Below, one piece after another: positions 34,409 through 42,683 of a stretch of 62,585 nt of DNA; the stretch's first letter is position 1; each line of letters begins with the position of its first letter. The position numbers and the translations under genes were made by a program. The notes under the pieces are model-generated. The model ran no database searches. It was given only the letters and a program-made list of their open reading frames with translations, and had not been told where the DNA came from. This DNA is from JACGMN01 sp964522635 (GTDB lineage: Archaea > Halobacteriota > Syntropharchaeia > Alkanophagales > Methanospirareceae), in assembly GCA_964522635.1 (NCBI GenBank), contig CAZFWT010000001.1:1-62585 (forward strand). The letters run 5' to 3'.

Positions 34409-35479
34409 ATGAGGCAAATGGGGGATGAAACGGTCTCCGCGGGCTCGGAAGTTAAGACGATGGAGTCCGGGGAGTTGGAAAAGATCCTGGAGCGAGCACG
34501 AACTATCATTAAGGTAATCGGATGCGGAGGGAGCGGGACGAATACGATCCAGCGCATGACAGAAGAGGGCATTTACGGTGCCGAACTCTTCGCCGTCAAT
34601 ACGGATGCTCAGGATTTACTCTACAAGAAAGTAGAACGGAAGTTATTGATCGGTAAGAAGACCACACGCGGTCTCGGAGCGGGTAGTATCCCGCGGATCG
34701 GTGAGGAAGCGGCACGGGAGAACGAGACAGACATACGGACGATAGTCGAGGATGCGGACATGGTCTTCGTCACCTGTGGGTTGGGCGGTGGCACGGGCAC
34801 GGGCTCAGCACCGGTTGTGGCGCAAGCAGCGCAGGAAGCAGGCGCGTTGACCATTGGTGTGGTTACGCTCCCGTTCAGCGCCGAAGGCATGGTGCGTATT
34901 GAAAATACCAATTATGGTCTCGAGAAATTACGGGAGAATACCGATACCTTGATCGTCATCCCAAACGACAAACTCCTGGATGTGGTGCCGCGCTTACCGT
35001 TAAACGAGGCCTTTAAGGTGGCTGATGAGGTGTTGATGCGGTCGGTAAAGGGTCTCACCGAGCTGATCACCAAGCCCGGGCTGATCAATCTGGACTTTGC
35101 CGATGTGCGCACGGTGATGAAGGACGGCGGCATGGCGATGATCGGATTCGGCGAGTCCGACGGTCAGAGCAAAGCCATCGAGTCGGTGCGGAAGGCCTTG
35201 AGCTCACCGCTGCTCGAGGTTGATGTGACCGATGCGAAGGCGGCGCTCGTCAACGTGATCGGTGGCGAGGACATGACCGTAGAGGAAGCGGAAGGCGCTC
35301 TCCAGGAAGTGTACCGGATGATGAACGACGAGGCCAGGATCATCTGGGGGGTACAGGTGAGTCCAGAGCTGAAGAACATGATCCGGACGTTGCTCATCGT
35401 GACCGGCGTCAAATCAGATCAGATTTACGCAGGCAAGGATGTCAGGCGGGAGAAATTTGGTATTGATATCGTGCATTAA
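34409..35479 (+). CDS. ftsZ: Cell division GTPase FtsZ
   Basis: Tubulin-like GTPase forming the division ring. 356 aa. GCGGSGTNTI at 38-47, tubulin signature GGGTGTGS at 126-133, NLDFADVRTVM later, and the T7-type loop. The short C-terminus ends FGIDIVH, without a long linker. It leads the ftsZ-secE-spt5-hisI run, an order seen in many Euryarchaeota. Confidence 0.96.
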   Translation: MRQMGDETVSAGSEVKTMESGELEKILERARTIIKVIGCGGSGTNTIQRMTEEGIYGAELFAVNTDAQDLLYKKVERKLLIGKKTTRGLGAGSIPRIGEEAARENETDIRTIVEDADMVFVTCGLGGGTGTGSAPVVAQAAQEAGALTIGVVTLPFSAEGMVRIENTNYGLEKLRENTDTLIVIPNDKLLDVVPRLPLNEAFKVADEVLMRSVKGLTELITKPGLINLDFADVRTVMKDGGMAMIGFGESDGQSKAIESVRKALSSPLLEVDVTDAKAALVNVIGGEDMTVEEAEGALQEVYRMMNDEARIIWGVQVSPELKNMIRTLLIVTGVKSDQIYAGKDVRREKFGIDIVH

Positions 35480-35513
35480 ACTAAATAAGTAACGACTGGT
35501 GCGCTCGGGAACG

Positions 35514-35717
35514 ATGGAACTGAAATACGACGGTCTGAAGATCGGGGATTGGTCAAAGAAGCTGAAGGAGTATCTCCGAATATTGAAATTGGCGAAGCGG
35601 CCGAAGCGTGACGAATTTTTCCATATCTCGAAGATCGCGGGTGCCGCAATGGCGCTGATCGGTGCCATCGGGTTCGCGATTTATATCCTGCTGACCGTCC
35701 TGCCACAGGGGCTCTGA
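35514..35717 (+). CDS. secE: Protein translocase SecE / Sec61 gamma
   Basis: 67 aa from ATG 35514 (a GTG at 35499 is an alternative). The amphipathic helix DWSKKLKEYLRILKLAKRP and the segment KRDEFFHISKIAGAAMAL lead into one membrane span near the end. It clamps SecY. Spt5 begins 3 nt after the stop. Confidence 0.92.
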   Translation: MELKYDGLKIGDWSKKLKEYLRILKLAKRPKRDEFFHISKIAGAAMALIGAIGFAIYILLTVLPQGL

Positions 35718-35720
35718 GTG

Positions 35721-36194
35721 ATGGTTAAGATTGTCGCCGTGAAGACAACGGTGAATCAGGAGCAGGCAGTGGCATCGCTCATCGAGGGCGCGATCAAGGA
35801 GAAGCCGCTGGCAGAGCACGGTCTGAAGGCGATTCTTGTGCCGGATGAGCTCAGAGGTTACGTGCTGATCGAAGCCGAATATCCTGAGATGGTCGAGCAG
35901 ATCGTCCAGAGCATCCCGCACGCGCGGGGCCTGGTCAAGGGCGAGATGCGCCTCGAGGAGATCGAGCACTTCCTCACGCCAAAGCCTTCAGTCACCGGCA
36001 TTGAGGAGGGTAACATCATCGAGATCATTTCCGGGCCGTTCAAGGGTGAGCGTGCACGTGTGAAGAAGGTGGACGAGGCGCATGAAGAGATCACGATCGA
36101 GCTCTTCGAAGCGATGGTCCCGATCCCCATTACCATTCGGGGCGACAGCGTGCGCGTGCTGAGCAGGGAGAAGCACGAGGGTGAGGAGGAGTAG
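35721..36194 (+). CDS. spt5: Transcription elongation factor Spt5 (NusG family)
   Basis: 157 aa with an N-terminal NGN domain (KIVAVKTTVNQEQAVASLI, ILVPDELRGYVLIEAE) and a C-terminal KOW domain (IIEIISGPFKGERARVKKVD). It binds the RNA polymerase clamp for processivity. It follows secE immediately, the conserved secE-spt5 pairing. Confidence 0.95.
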   Translation: MVKIVAVKTTVNQEQAVASLIEGAIKEKPLAEHGLKAILVPDELRGYVLIEAEYPEMVEQIVQSIPHARGLVKGEMRLEEIEHFLTPKPSVTGIEEGNIIEIISGPFKGERARVKKVDEAHEEITIELFEAMVPIPITIRGDSVRVLSREKHEGEEE

Positions 36195-36197
36195 TAC

Positions 36198-36566
36198 GTG
36201 CCCGGTGAAGCCACCAGCGAATTGAGACCGGCGATCGTACAGGACTATGAGACGGGCGAGGTGCTCATGCTCGCTTACATGAACGACGAGGCACTGCGGC
36301 TCACGAGAGCGACGGGTAAGGCGCACTACTGGAGCAGGAGCCGTGGCAAGCTCTGGAAGAAGGGTGAACGGTCAGGTCATGAGCAGCGCGTGAAAGCGAT
36401 CTTTATCGACTGCGATGAGGACACGATCTTGTTGAAGGTGGAGCAGATCGGAGGGGCGTGCCACATGGGCTACCGGTCGTGCTTCTACCGCACGATCGAG
36501 GGCGAGGTAGTGGGTGAGAAGGTCTTCGATCCCGAGGAAGCGTACAGGAAGAACCAGGGGGATTAA
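36198..36566 (+). CDS. hisI: Phosphoribosyl-AMP cyclohydrolase HisI
   Basis: Third step of histidine synthesis. 122 aa. Metal-binding CDEDT and catalytic CHMGYRSCFYRT are present, with VLMLAYMNDEALRLT and HYWSRSRGKLWKKGE. The GTG start at 36198 is chosen because gaggagg lies 5 nt upstream, at the end of spt5. No other his gene is nearby. Confidence 0.94.
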   Translation: MPGEATSELRPAIVQDYETGEVLMLAYMNDEALRLTRATGKAHYWSRSRGKLWKKGERSGHEQRVKAIFIDCDEDTILLKVEQIGGACHMGYRSCFYRTIEGEVVGEKVFDPEEAYRKNQGD

Positions 36567-36598
36567 GGGCTGTAGCCGGTTTTTAGCCCTGAGCGCTT

Positions 36599-37651
36599 TC
36601 AAGCTCGTTCAAAAAACACCTCACCGCACAGCGGATCTTCACCCATGTAATCCCCCGTGGTGATATAAGCACGCACGCGACAGCCGCCGCACAGGTCTCT
36701 GAACTTGCAGACGCCACACCGACCTTGTACCTCTCGACTTTGCAATCTCGTGAACACCTCAGACTCCAGAATCTCGCGCAGACGCTGCTCCCGCACGTTC
36801 CCGGCCTTTACGTCTAACAGCGGGCAGGGCACGACATCGCCGTTCGGCTTGATCGACAGCATACCGATACCCGCTCTACAGCCAGGAACTTCGTGGAAAT
36901 AAAAGTCAGGCACTGCTCGTCCAGCTTCAGCCATCCGTTTCAAGACCACCCAGTACTGGCAGGCCTGCGTCGTACAGACCTCCAGATTAGTCCGGTTCGT
37001 CTGCTCCTCGTATAACTGCTGCACGTTCCGCGCGTACTCCGCAAGGTCGAGCTCCGCGTCGGGGATTTCAGCCGCGCCACGACCCATGGCGATATAATGG
37101 AACAGCCGCGCCTGTCGCGCACCCAACTCCTCCGCGAGATCAAGAATCTGCGCGGTCTCACGCTCGTTCTGCTTCATGATGCACGGATCGATCACCAGCC
37201 CCAGCCCGGCGGCTTTACACGCTCTTGCGCCCTTAACCGTGCGCTCGAAGACGCCCTTGCCCCGTATGGAATCGTGCGTCTGCTGCATGCCGTCGATCGC
37301 GATAATAACCTCCTCAATGCCCGTGTCCTTGAGGCGCTTCGCAACCGCTTCAGTGAGCGCGATGCCGTTCGAGGCAAGCACGAGACTCACCCCGCGTTCC
37401 TTACCATACCTAATGATCTCGAACAAGTCTGAGCGCACCAGCGGCTCGCCACCGCCCAGCGTGACCCGTACGTTATCGCCAAAGGTCGCAGCGATATCGT
37501 CAATGAGTGCAAACGCCTCGTCAGTGCTGAGTTCGTCGGGCAGTGGGGATGCGGCGTCATAGTAGCAGTGCTTGCACCGCAGGTTGCAGGCGCGTGTGAC
37601 GTTCCAGTTGATGTTGAATTTCGGCATCCTCGTGCTCACTCGCTCGCTCAC
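36599..37651 (-). CDS. Radical SAM/SPASM protein (AhbC/AhbD/NirJ-like)
   Basis: 350 aa from GTG 37651; ATG at 37627 is equally possible. Radical SAM cluster C22-x3-C26-x2-C29 (ACNLRCKHCYY), GGEP loop, and a C-terminal SPASM cysteine set ending CGVCKFRDLCGGCRVRAY and GEDPLC. Family members include heme-pathway decarboxylases AhbC/AhbD and peptide-modifying enzymes; I cannot choose between them. A TATA-like tatttatc at 37682-37691 is followed by GAGT/GAGC four-base repeats over the start. It has a paralogue at 38770. Confidence 0.82.
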   Translation of the reverse strand: MSERVSTRMPKFNINWNVTRACNLRCKHCYYDAASPLPDELSTDEAFALIDDIAATFGDNVRVTLGGGEPLVRSDLFEIIRYGKERGVSLVLASNGIALTEAVAKRLKDTGIEEVIIAIDGMQQTHDSIRGKGVFERTVKGARACKAAGLGLVIDPCIMKQNERETAQILDLAEELGARQARLFHYIAMGRGAAEIPDAELDLAEYARNVQQLYEEQTNRTNLEVCTTQACQYWVVLKRMAEAGRAVPDFYFHEVPGCRAGIGMLSIKPNGDVVPCPLLDVKAGNVREQRLREILESEVFTRLQSREVQGRCGVCKFRDLCGGCRVRAYITTGDYMGEDPLCGEVFFERA

Positions 37652-37745
37652 TCACTCCGAGATGTAGTAAGAAACGGCAAAGATAAATAGTCCCTCGCGT
37701 TTGCGATTGATGCGTTTTGGTGCTACTGACTGGATGGAGCTGCCC

Positions 37746-37760
37746 GTACGTACGTACGTA
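37746..37760. repeat. (GTAC)n short tandem repeat
   Basis: Just over three and a half copies of GTAC between the reductase remnant and the radical SAM gene. The unit is its own reverse complement, so it can pair in either strand. Confidence 0.85.
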
Positions 37761-37769
37761 ATTGCGCAT

Positions 37770-37952
37770 TCATTCTTTGTGTAACCTGACAAGGTAGCGG
37801 TACGCACTCAACGCGGCTTTCGCGCCCTCACCAGCAGCCACAATGATCTGCTTCTCAGGTGCATTGGTTACGTCACCGGCGGCAAAGATGCCCGGGACGT
37901 TCGTCTTACACTCGCAGTCCACTTCTATCTCCTTACGCTCATTGAGCCGCAC
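37770..37952 (-). pseudogene. C-terminal remnant of a thioredoxin reductase
   Basis: About 58-68 codons reading ELVRLNERKEIEVDCECK, TNVPGIFAAGDVTNAPEKQI and IVAAGEGAKAALSAYRYL, the end of the FAD-binding domain of thioredoxin reductases. The usual N-terminal 250 residues (both Rossmann folds and the CxxC) are missing. The homologous reading runs a little into the end of the upstream oxidoreductase gene in another frame, so a deletion probably removed the rest of the reductase. Confidence 0.75.
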
Positions 37953-37963
37953 GAGCTCCCTCG

Positions 37964-38605
37964 CTACACCCCCGCATTCATAACGTGCTCCAGAAATTCT
38001 GCTTCAGACACCGCGCCTACAAATTCTACCGTCTCATTGATAATCACCTTGGGCACTACGAAGACCCGGTATTTCTGACTCAACTGCGGGAACTCCGTCG
38101 CTTCCACCACGTCGGTCATAATAAGCTCGCTTTCTATCGCCATCTGCTGCGCCGTTTGCACTGCTTCGACACAGTACGGACAGAGTGGGGTGACGAACAC
38201 CTGGATATGAACCGGTTTGGCCAACGCTTTGAGTTGTTCGCGCGTCGAAGTCGCCAGCATCGAATCGCCCGAGGATGCCATCCGCAGTGCTTCGAGAAGT
38301 GCCGCGAATTCATAGCCGCTTGGCAGGCCGTAGAATCGGATACCGTAGTCTATCTGCCCTTCTACTACCGTCGCCGGCACCTTATCGATTCCATAATCGT
38401 CTCGTTTAGCCGTATCTACACCCACATCGTAGAGTTCGACACATACCTGATCAGAGGTTGTGGCAAGCTCCGTCATTAATGTGCGAGTCTCTTCACCTGT
38501 CGGTGAACTGGAATCGTGCGTAAAAACGACCAGATTCACCGGCGCTGTCAACTCCCGTAACTTCTCACGCACCCGTTGCGTGACCTCTTCGGGTAATACC
38601 GACAT
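37964..38605 (-). CDS. Glutaredoxin-like protein disulfide oxidoreductase (tandem thioredoxin fold)
   Basis: 213 aa with two thioredoxin folds, as in archaeal PDO proteins. The second half has the active site TPLCPYCVEAV and the cis-proline region VVPKVIIN. The first half lacks CxxC: the matching place reads FTHDSSSPTGEE, so only one redox site remains. The partner reductase directly downstream is only a fragment. Confidence 0.88.
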   Translation of the reverse strand: MSVLPEEVTQRVREKLRELTAPVNLVVFTHDSSSPTGEETRTLMTELATTSDQVCVELYDVGVDTAKRDDYGIDKVPATVVEGQIDYGIRFYGLPSGYEFAALLEALRMASSGDSMLATSTREQLKALAKPVHIQVFVTPLCPYCVEAVQTAQQMAIESELIMTDVVEATEFPQLSQKYRVFVVPKVIINETVEFVGAVSEAEFLEHVMNAGV

Positions 38606-38769
38606 CTTGGTAGGTACACCTCAGTGATTTCAATTGCGTTCGCCACGAGGATGAGTGCTATACTATAATCCGGGCAACCTTAAACCAGTTTCTCTCGCCC
38701 CTAGCTCAGGAGGGCGGTCAATCTTACCATTCTAGCTTACTGAACGGGTCCATTCAGGCAGAGGGATCT

Positions 38770-39855
38770 CTACGTGCCAGTAACCAACGGACAGATGGGA
38801 TCCTCGCCCAGTACGTCACCGGTGAGCGCGTATGCGCGTGACCGACACCCGCCGCAGATGGCTTTATACCTGCAGCTCGCACATGCACCCTTCAGGGCAC
38901 GTGCCCGCATCGCCTTGAACATCTCGGCATGCTCGATGATCTCCAAAAAGCTCCTCTCCTTTACGTTGCCCGCTGCGACGGGAAGATACGCACAGGGCGT
39001 AACATCACCATTGGGGAAGATATGGAACCGCGTGATACCCGCGGTGCAGCCGGTGAAGTGCATACCATCTTCACGCTCCACCAGCCCCCGATCCTTCAGG
39101 TACGCCCAGTACTGCGGGTTACAGATCGGTTTCAGCCAGGTCTTTGCATCTTTCTGGAGCGTGATCATGTCCTCGAAGAGCTGTCCGTTCTCCGCTGTGG
39201 TGAGGCACACGTCGGCAATCTGCTTGCCGCGGCCGACGGCGACCAGGTAAATGAGATAGATGCGCCACTGCTCCATCTCATCCGCGAGTTTGATGATCTT
39301 CGGGAGCTCGTGGTAATTCGTCCGTGAAACGGTGGTGAAGAACTGCGTGGCCACCCCTTCCGCTTCACAGGCCTTCATGCCCCGAATCGTCGCTTTGAAC
39401 GCGCCTTCCACGCCCCGGAATTCATCGTGAGTGCTCCCGATCGCATCGACGCTCATCGCCGCACGCTCCAGTCCAGCCTTGCGCAACTTCCGTGCTACGT
39501 CCCTCGTGATCAGCGTCCCGTTCGTCGCCATCACGACCTGCATATCAAATGATGACGCGTATTCTATGAGCTCGAATATGTCCTCGCGCAGCAGCGGCTC
39601 GCCACCCGTGAACCCGAACTTGACCGGCCCGAGCTTCGCAGCGTCCTCGATGAGCGCGAACCCCTCCTCGGTGTTCAGCTCTTCAGGATCCACCTCGCTG
39701 ATCGAGCAATGCTTGCACTTGAGATTGCACCGCTTCGTCACTGCCCAGATGATCTCGCCGGGCAAATAACTGAAACAGCCCGTGCCAACCGCGTCATTCG
39801 CGAAGATCTCGTTCTTATGGGCTTGTATCCACGACCTCAGCTCATCGTCTGACAT
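38770..39855 (-). CDS. Radical SAM/SPASM protein, second copy
   Basis: About 361 aa from ATG 39855. Cluster TKRCNLKCKHCS, the loop GFTGGEPLL, and a SPASM end ACASCRYKAICGGCRSRAY with GEDPICPLV. It is a paralogue of 36599-37651. The start is uncertain: ATGs at 39855, 39861, 39873 and 39885 are all in frame because a TCCA/TGGA repeat codes MDGWM-like residues. The promoter carries a TATA-like stretch at 39902-39909 and the inverted repeat shared with the mqn and ABC operons. Confidence 0.83.
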   Translation of the reverse strand: MSDDELRSWIQAHKNEIFANDAVGTGCFSYLPGEIIWAVTKRCNLKCKHCSISEVDPEELNTEEGFALIEDAAKLGPVKFGFTGGEPLLREDIFELIEYASSFDMQVVMATNGTLITRDVARKLRKAGLERAAMSVDAIGSTHDEFRGVEGAFKATIRGMKACEAEGVATQFFTTVSRTNYHELPKIIKLADEMEQWRIYLIYLVAVGRGKQIADVCLTTAENGQLFEDMITLQKDAKTWLKPICNPQYWAYLKDRGLVEREDGMHFTGCTAGITRFHIFPNGDVTPCAYLPVAAGNVKERSFLEIIEHAEMFKAMRARALKGACASCRYKAICGGCRSRAYALTGDVLGEDPICPLVTGT

Positions 39856-39860
39856 GTACA

Positions 39861-39880
39861 TCCATCCATCCATCCATCCA
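39861..39880. repeat. (TCCA)5 tandem repeat at a gene start
   Basis: Five perfect copies of TCCA (TGGA on the coding strand) lie between the promoter and the second radical SAM coding region. Because the unit is 4 bases, a change in copy number would shift the frame of any start upstream of it. Confidence 0.9.
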
Positions 39881-39901
39881 TTCATTCCTTTCGGCTCATG
39901 C

Positions 39902-39946
39902 AATAAAAAACCTGTTCGTATCTGTTCATATCCAGCCGTGAATATG
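39902..39946 (-). promoter_or_regulatory. Promoter with shared inverted-repeat operator (radical SAM gene)
   Basis: On the minus strand: CATATTC (39946-39940), 6 bases, GGATATG (39933-39927), then 17 bases to a TATA-like ttttttatt ending the box at 39902. The same inverted repeat and spacing occur upstream of mqnE and of the ABC transporter. The site lies upstream of TATA, which in archaea favours activation. Confidence 0.6.
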
Positions 39947-39980
39947 CTGGCTCGCCTGAAGGACATATCAGAGAGCACCG

Positions 39981-40790
39981 TTACGGGAAAAGGATGTCCA
40001 GGGGCGGTTGCGTGAAAAAGCCGCGCAGCTCCGCCATGCGGTACAGCTCCGCGTGCGCCCGCACTACGGTCTCGGGCATTTCATACGTGTACTCATTGAC
40101 ATACATCAAGGCGAACTTCTTCACGAGGGCCGCGTCCGCACCTCGTGCATACGTCATCGCGTGCTGCATTGCCTCCTCGACGTGTTCTAGTGCGTATCGC
40201 ACGCTCGCACGCATGGCTGCCAGAAACGCATGCTGGGTCTCTTCGGGTAGCTCTCGCTTGATGACGTTGATCCCAAGCGGCAGCGGCAGCCTCGTTCGCC
40301 CGTACCACCACTCCCACAGGTCAAGAACCTTCGCCAGCCCGTGCTGCGCATAGGTGATCTGCCCCTCATGGATCAGGAGGCCGGCATCGACGTCGCCCCG
40401 CGTTACTGCCGGTATGATCTTGTCAAATCGCATCTCCACCGGCTGGAACTCCGCGAGCGCTAACTTCAGCAGCAGGTTCGCGGTGGTATACCGTCCGGGC
40501 ACGGCTATACGCTTCCCCTCGAGATCCCGCTCCGATCGTGCTACCACTACCGGGCCGTAGCCATCACCCACGCTCGCGCCCGTTGCTAAGATCCGGTACT
40601 TCTTGTGCAGAAAGGCGTAGGCGTGCGATGAGAGCGCGGTGACGTCCAGCTCACCCGCAAAAGCGCGTTTGTTCAGCGTTTCTATGTCCTCGACCAGCTG
40701 CTCTATCTCCAGGCTCGTCTGGATTTTGCCCTGGAAGAGTCCGTAAAACATGAATGCATCGTCTGCATCGGGCGTATGTGCAATGATCAT
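39981..40790 (-). CDS. mqnD: 1,4-dihydroxy-6-naphthoate synthase MqnD
   Basis: Last step of the early futalosine menaquinone pathway. 269 aa from ATG 40790 (MIIAHTPDADDAFMFYGLFQ, the usual N-terminus); a TTG frame up to 40865 is rejected. Conserved LNKRAFAGELDVTALSSHAYA, GYGPVVVAR, AVPGRYTTANLLLKL and LLIHEGQITY. It is the last gene of the mqnE-A-C-D operon. Confidence 0.93.
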   Translation of the reverse strand: MIIAHTPDADDAFMFYGLFQGKIQTSLEIEQLVEDIETLNKRAFAGELDVTALSSHAYAFLHKKYRILATGASVGDGYGPVVVARSERDLEGKRIAVPGRYTTANLLLKLALAEFQPVEMRFDKIIPAVTRGDVDAGLLIHEGQITYAQHGLAKVLDLWEWWYGRTRLPLPLGINVIKRELPEETQHAFLAAMRASVRYALEHVEEAMQHAMTYARGADAALVKKFALMYVNEYTYEMPETVVRAHAELYRMAELRGFFTQPPLDILFP

Positions 40791-40861
40791 GAATGAGAAA
40801 TGAGGGAGCGAGCTAAAGTAAGTTCTGAGAACGGACGAAGCACGCTGAGCTTGCTCAGCAT

Positions 40862-41941
40862 TCAAGCCACCAACTCGTACAGCGTATTCCGCTGCGCTAC
40901 GGGTCTGCCCACCGACGTCACCGCCCTTCTGATGTCCGCGACGGTCGCCGGTGTGTGCTCCTTCCCCGCTGCCGTGACCACGTTCTCCTCCAGGATCGTG
41001 CCCCCAAAGTCGTTCGCACCGAAGAAGAGCGCAAGCTTGTCGACCTCAAAGTCCTGCGTGAGCCACGAAGCCTGGATGTTTCGAATGGGATGGAGCACAA
41101 TTCGCGAGATCGCCAGGACCTGCAAATAGCGCGTTACTGACACCGGCCGCTTCACCCGCTCGTAAAGTGCCGTGTGCTTTGGCTGGAAGGTCCAGGGAAT
41201 GAATGCCGTGAAGCCGCCCGTTCTCGTCTGCAGATCCCGTATCTTGAAGAGGTGCTCAATAATCTCATCGTCACGCTCTATGTGACCAAACATCATAGTT
41301 GCGGTTGTGCGCATGCCGATGCGATGCGCGCTCTCCATCACCGTGAGCCAGTCGTACGCGCTGAGCTTCACCGGACTTATCTCGTTACGTACACGGTCAC
41401 AGAGGATCTCCGCGCCCCCGCCCGGGAGCGAATCGAGTCCCGCAACTCTCAGCTGTGCGAGCGTCTCCGTTATGCTCAGCCCTTCATGCTGCGCGATGAA
41501 TGCGATCTCAGGCGGGGAGAGGCTGTGAAGTTGAACGCTCGGGAAGTGCCGTTTTATTTCACTGAACAACTCCTCGAACCATTCGATGCCGAGTTCGGGG
41601 TTGAGGCCACCTTGAATCAGGATTTGTGTCCCGCCAGCGCTGACGGTCTCTGCGACCTTCCGCAGTATTTCAGCGGTGCTCAAGACGTAGCTCTCTTCGT
41701 CATGCTTGGCGTAAAAGGCGCAGAACTTACACCGCGCCACACAGCGATTGGTATAACTGATGTTCCGGTCAACCACGAACGTAACGAGCTCGCCGCATCG
41801 CTCGTGCCTGATCCGGTCTGCTATGCCGCCCAGAACAGGCAAGGGTAGCTCGAAGAGCTGCTCAGCATCATCAAAGCTCAGATCCACACCTGCCAGGTTC
41901 CGTGCTCCATAACGCTCCCAGTCAGAGTAGCCCGTATTCAT
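40862..41941 (-). CDS. mqnC: Cyclic dehypoxanthinyl futalosine synthase MqnC (radical SAM)
   Basis: 360 aa from ATG 41941. Radical SAM cluster CVARCKFCAFY; ILIQGGLNPELGIEWFEELF and GLDSLPGGGAEIL are MqnC/MqnE/CofH-family signatures, and the end FGANDFGGTILEENVV supports MqnC. It overlaps the end of mqnA by about 20 bases. The longer frame from 42064 is rejected because it would cover much of mqnA. Confidence 0.92.
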   Translation of the reverse strand: MNTGYSDWERYGARNLAGVDLSFDDAEQLFELPLPVLGGIADRIRHERCGELVTFVVDRNISYTNRCVARCKFCAFYAKHDEESYVLSTAEILRKVAETVSAGGTQILIQGGLNPELGIEWFEELFSEIKRHFPSVQLHSLSPPEIAFIAQHEGLSITETLAQLRVAGLDSLPGGGAEILCDRVRNEISPVKLSAYDWLTVMESAHRIGMRTTATMMFGHIERDDEIIEHLFKIRDLQTRTGGFTAFIPWTFQPKHTALYERVKRPVSVTRYLQVLAISRIVLHPIRNIQASWLTQDFEVDKLALFFGANDFGGTILEENVVTAAGKEHTPATVADIRRAVTSVGRPVAQRNTLYELVA

Positions 41942-42683
41942 GGCACTTCTCCTCGAAGCGAGCAAGCCCCCGGCGCTCTCGCTCGCCCATCTGATAGGTG
42001 AGCGCGTTGAAATAACACTCGAGGAACTCTTCGGGCAATCTGAACGCTTCCTGCACCGCCCCAATAATTACGTCCACGTGCTTCTTCCCCCACGCGACAG
42101 ATTCCTGAAGGGTAGCGCTCACCCCAGCCATATCCAGCCCTTTCCGCGCTACCGCTATACCGAAGACCATGGGCAAGCCGGTTAAATCCTGCCACGCCTC
42201 TCCCAGATCCATTACCACCCGGTATCGCTGCCTCGCCCTGATCGCATCGTCACCAATGACGAGCGCATACGGACAGTGCTCCAGTAATGCCGAGGCAGCA
42301 CCGTCATTCACGGGCACAATCTGGTGTCCGAGCCCTTGCTCCTGCAGAATGATCTCCAGCAGCTTGACTGAGGTGGTGGTCTGGTTCGTCACCGCGATCG
42401 AGCCGCCATTTTCGCGTAGCCGCGCGCCTTTCGAAACCAGAATGACGCTCCAAACACTCCGCGCAGCCGCGACACAGAACTCATAGCTCTGCAGTGCGGC
42501 CTTGTTCCTGAGATAATAGAACGAAGGGACCGGGGTGAAATCGATCTCACCGCGTTCGAGCATACCAGCGAGCGTCTTCGGCATCGCTCGAATGACGTGG
42601 AACCCGTCCTGCTCGAGCCGGTAATAGGGTAAATAACTGTTCAGGAGGCTAAACTTGCCAATTCGCTCGTTCTCACTCGTCAT
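41922..42683 (-). CDS. mqnA: Chorismate dehydratase MqnA
   Basis: 253 aa from ATG 42683. Periplasmic-binding-protein fold. Conserved LNSYLPYYRLEQDG, LAGMLERGEIDFTPVPSFYY, VAARSVWSVILVS, ALVIGDDAI and WQDLTGLPMVFGIAVAR. Turns chorismate into 3-enolpyruvylbenzoate. Overlaps mqnE by 11 and mqnC by about 20 bases, so the operon is translationally coupled. Confidence 0.92.
   Translation of the reverse strand: MTSENERIGKFSLLNSYLPYYRLEQDGFHVIRAMPKTLAGMLERGEIDFTPVPSFYYLRNKAALQSYEFCVAAARSVWSVILVSKGARLRENGGSIAVTNQTTTSVKLLEIILQEQGLGHQIVPVNDGAASALLEHCPYALVIGDDAIRARQRYRVVMDLGEAWQDLTGLPMVFGIAVARKGLDMAGVSATLQESVAWGKKHVDVIIGAVQEAFRLPEEFLECYFNALTYQMGERERRGLARFEEKCHEYGLL

Noticed and set aside
40791..40865. 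N-terminal extension of MqnD
   Set aside because: It would need a TTG start overlapping the mqnC stop; MqnD proteins start right at the IAHTPDADDAFM motif.
41942..42064. N-terminal extension of MqnC
   Set aside because: The lead is Arg/Ser-rich and overlaps mqnA; the family starts near MNTGYSDWERY.
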